A stretch of DNA of 64,000 bases from Thalassovita sp. (GTDB lineage Bacteria; Pseudomonadota; Alphaproteobacteria; Rhodobacterales; Rhodobacteraceae), in the NCBI GenBank assembly GCA_029212905.1, contig JARGPB010000002.1, positions 1 through 64,000 on the forward strand, given 5' to 3'. The notes beneath the pieces are model-generated. The model was not told where the DNA came from and made no database searches. It worked only from the letters and a program-made list of their open reading frames with translations. Shown here piece by piece: positions 62,577 through 64,000 of the stretch (position 1 is its first letter; the number at the start of each line of letters is the position of its first letter). Both the position numbers and the translations under genes were made by a program.

Positions 62577-63674
62577 TTAGGACAGCGCAGCGGAAAAATC
62601 GTCGTAACCAAAGTCACGTTGCAGGCGAATGGTGCCGTCCAGTTCGCGGATGGCAATGGCGGGCATTTTCACGCCGTTGAACCAGTTTTTCTTGACCATA
62701 GTATAGCCCGCCGCGTCCTGTATGGACAGCCGGTCGCCGGGGCGCAGGGGCGCGGGGAACTTGAACTCGCCGAAAATGTCGCCGGCCAGACAGGATTTAC
62801 CGCAGATCATCCAGTCCTCGGGGCCCGCGTCGGGCAGCATTTTCGCGGATTCACGATAGATGAGCAGGTCCAGCATGTGGGCCTCGATACTGGAATCGAC
62901 GATGGCGAGGTTCTTGCCGTTAAACAGCGTGTCCAGAACTGTCACCTCGAGCGTGGTGGAATTGGTGATCGCGGCCTCGCCGGGCTCCAGATAGACCTGC
63001 ACGCCGTTCTGATCGGCAAAGCGTTTCAGGCGATCGGCCAGACGGTCCAGCGGATAGCCCGCGCCCGTGAAATGAATGCCGCCACCCAGCGAAACCCAGG
63101 TCAGCTGGCGGATCAAATGGCCGAAACGCTGTTCGATCAGGGTTAACATTTCGTCAAACCGGTCGAAATCGGCGTTCTCGCAGTTGTTGTGAAACATGAA
63201 GCCGGTGATCTGGTCCAGAACGGGCGCGATCACGGCGGGGTCATGTTCGCCCAGACGGGAAAAGGGGCGCGCGGGATCGGCCAGATCAAACCCCGAAGTG
63301 GACACGCCGGGATTGACCCGCAGCCCGCGGGTGTGATCGCGGCTGGCCTGCGCGAACCGGGTCAGCTGACCGACAGAGTTGAAAATCACCTTGTCCGAAT
63401 TGGCCAGAACGTCCGCGATTTCATGATCAGCCCAGGCGACGGAATAGGCGTGGGTCTCGCCGGGGAATTTCTCGCGGCCGAGCTTTACCTCATAGAGCGA
63501 AGAGGAGGTGGTGCCGTCCATGTAATCGGACATGAAATCGAACACACCCCAAGAGGCAAAGCATTTCAACGCCAGCAGCGCCTTGGCGCCGGAATGGTCG
63601 CGCAGCCAGGCGATCTTCTCGAGGTTGGGAAGGAGGCGGGACTTGTCGATCAGGTAATAGGGCGTCTGAATCAT
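62577..63674 (-). CDS. nspC: Carboxy(nor)spermidine decarboxylase
   Basis: PLP enzyme that converts carboxy(nor)spermidine to spermidine or norspermidine. The 365-residue protein is of the alanine-racemase-fold type. The PLP lysine is in LALKCFASWGVFD (about residue 37), GGGIHFTG and EPGEA mark phosphate binding, and the active-site Cys is in CGKSCLAGDIFGEF. ATG at 63674 gives MIQTPYYLIDKSRLLPN. First gene of the operon. Upstream 63675-63850 shows no gene. Confidence 0.9.
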   Translation of the reverse strand: MIQTPYYLIDKSRLLPNLEKIAWLRDHSGAKALLALKCFASWGVFDFMSDYMDGTTSSSLYEVKLGREKFPGETHAYSVAWADHEIADVLANSDKVIFNSVGQLTRFAQASRDHTRGLRVNPGVSTSGFDLADPARPFSRLGEHDPAVIAPVLDQITGFMFHNNCENADFDRFDEMLTLIEQRFGHLIRQLTWVSLGGGIHFTGAGYPLDRLADRLKRFADQNGVQVYLEPGEAAITNSTTLEVTVLDTLFNGKNLAIVDSSIEAHMLDLLIYRESAKMLPDAGPEDWMICGKSCLAGDIFGEFKFPAPLRPGDRLSIQDAAGYTMVKKNWFNGVKMPAIAIRELDGTIRLQRDFGYDDFSAALS

Positions 63675-63850
63675 CGGCGGCAATCCGGGCTGAGGGGGCA
63701 AAAGGGGGGCGTTTCGCCCTGTGGCCCGATTAACGCCCATGCCGGTGTGACGCAAACATTGATTGGCAGGCCGGGTGGAATTTTTCACCGAGGTGCGGGA
63801 GTTATTTAGGAATTTGTTAATGATACCGGTCGGTTAGGGATTGTTCACAC

Positions 63851-63879
63851 TTGACATCCCGCACGGTCTTTGGTAGGTT
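63851..63879 (+). promoter_or_regulatory. Strong sigma-70-type promoter
   Basis: Perfect TTGACA, a 17-base spacer and TAGGTT. Transcription would begin near 63886 and run right, into a short stretch ended by a hairpin. Confidence 0.6.
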
Positions 63880-63903
63880 TGTGACATGCTAGAAGAAGTG
63901 GGC

Positions 63904-63938
63904 AAGCGGCCTCGGGGAAAATCCGGGTGCCGCTTTTT
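63904..63938 (+). terminator. Terminator or attenuator hairpin
   Basis: AAGCGGC (63904-63910) pairs with GCCGCTT (63929-63935), with an inner CGG/CCG pair, followed by TTTTT. With the promoter at 63851 it defines a transcript of about 50 bases: a small RNA or an attenuated leader. Confidence 0.65.
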
Positions 63939-63968
63939 CCGTTTCTCTCGTGCGGAGCAATCCAAAGC

Positions 63969-63992
63969 ATGAGGCAGAGCGAGCACCAATGA
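63969..63992 (+). other. Possible seven-codon leader ORF
   Basis: ATG at 63969 encodes MRQSEHQ, and its TGA overlaps the next ATG (CAATGA). It may be a coupling or leader peptide; it is too short to support by codon use. Confidence 0.25.
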
Positions 63993-64000
63993 CTTTGATA
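63989..64000 (+). CDS. Possible start of a gene that continues past the window
   Basis: Four codons, MTLI, are visible after the hairpin and mini-ORF. The reading frame is open to the window end; identity cannot be told. Confidence 0.3.

Overview
The window is a G+C-rich (about 60%) bacterial chromosome segment made almost entirely of housekeeping operons. Gene content and order point to an alphaproteobacterium of the Rhodobacterales (Roseobacter group). The indicators are yajC-secD-secF followed by an Mth938-like gene and ccmABCDG, fabD-fabG-acpP-fabF-mltG, rpsF-rpsR-rplI with a long acidic L9 tail, glnB-glnA, the carboxyspermidine route to polyamines (nspC plus carboxy(nor)spermidine dehydrogenase), cydDCAB with a CydX small subunit and an Fnr-type box, and a luxR-luxI pair. 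The genus cannot be fixed from this sequence alone. I see no insertion sequence, prophage, integrase, CRISPR array, rRNA or plasmid origin. There is one tRNA, Leu(UAG).

Layout. 1-6.1 kb: the tail of an A+T-richer unknown gene, sodB, rarD overlapping tail-to-tail with a LOG-family gene, a LysM protein and an Atm1-type ABC exporter. 6.1-11 kb: an RND efflux pair (adaptor then permease, minus strand) whose upstream region carries two sets of inverted repeats. 11.2-14.8 kb: a yfgM-like gene, bamB and der, an order also found in E. coli. 15-18 kb: serS behind a membrane-anchored pentapeptide-repeat gene of mosaic base composition. 18.2-25.2 kb: Sec translocon accessory genes running into cytochrome c maturation. 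25.2-33.3 kb: trkH, a DUF3445 gene, acnA, a DUF1223 gene, a lipid A-type acyltransferase and a solitary fliG. 33.3-41.4 kb: a tiny secreted protein, purB, a hydrolase-OsmC fusion, an unrecognised membrane protein, glnA-glnB, nnr and tRNA-Leu. 41.5-48 kb: cytochrome bd oxidase with its CydDC exporter. 48-53.2 kb: tig, a DUF1330 gene, the quorum-sensing pair, and the S6/S18/L9 operon. 53.4-56 kb: an unknown membrane protein, a YceI protein and a cytochrome b561-YceI fusion. 56-61 kb: fatty-acid synthesis and mltG. 61.2-63.7 kb: polyamine synthesis. 63.8-64 kb: a strong promoter, a short transcript with a terminator-like hairpin, and the start of the next gene.

The functional blocks are protein export and envelope assembly (SecDF-YajC, BamB, trigger factor, LpxL-type acyltransferase, MltG), respiration and redox (Ccm, CydABX, CydDC, SodB, YceI/b561, OsmC), nitrogen control (PII, glutamine synthetase) and lipid synthesis. 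The observations I would follow up first are regulatory: the luxI leader and the altered LuxI active-site residues; the hairpin covering the ribosome site of the 49-residue secreted protein; the 63.85-63.99 kb promoter-hairpin-mini-ORF unit; a 43-bp intergenic repeat present twice 55 kb apart; and the GTTCA half-site cluster upstream of the RND operon. Starts were chosen by visible Shine-Dalgarno sequence and family N-termini. Nothing here was checked by database search.
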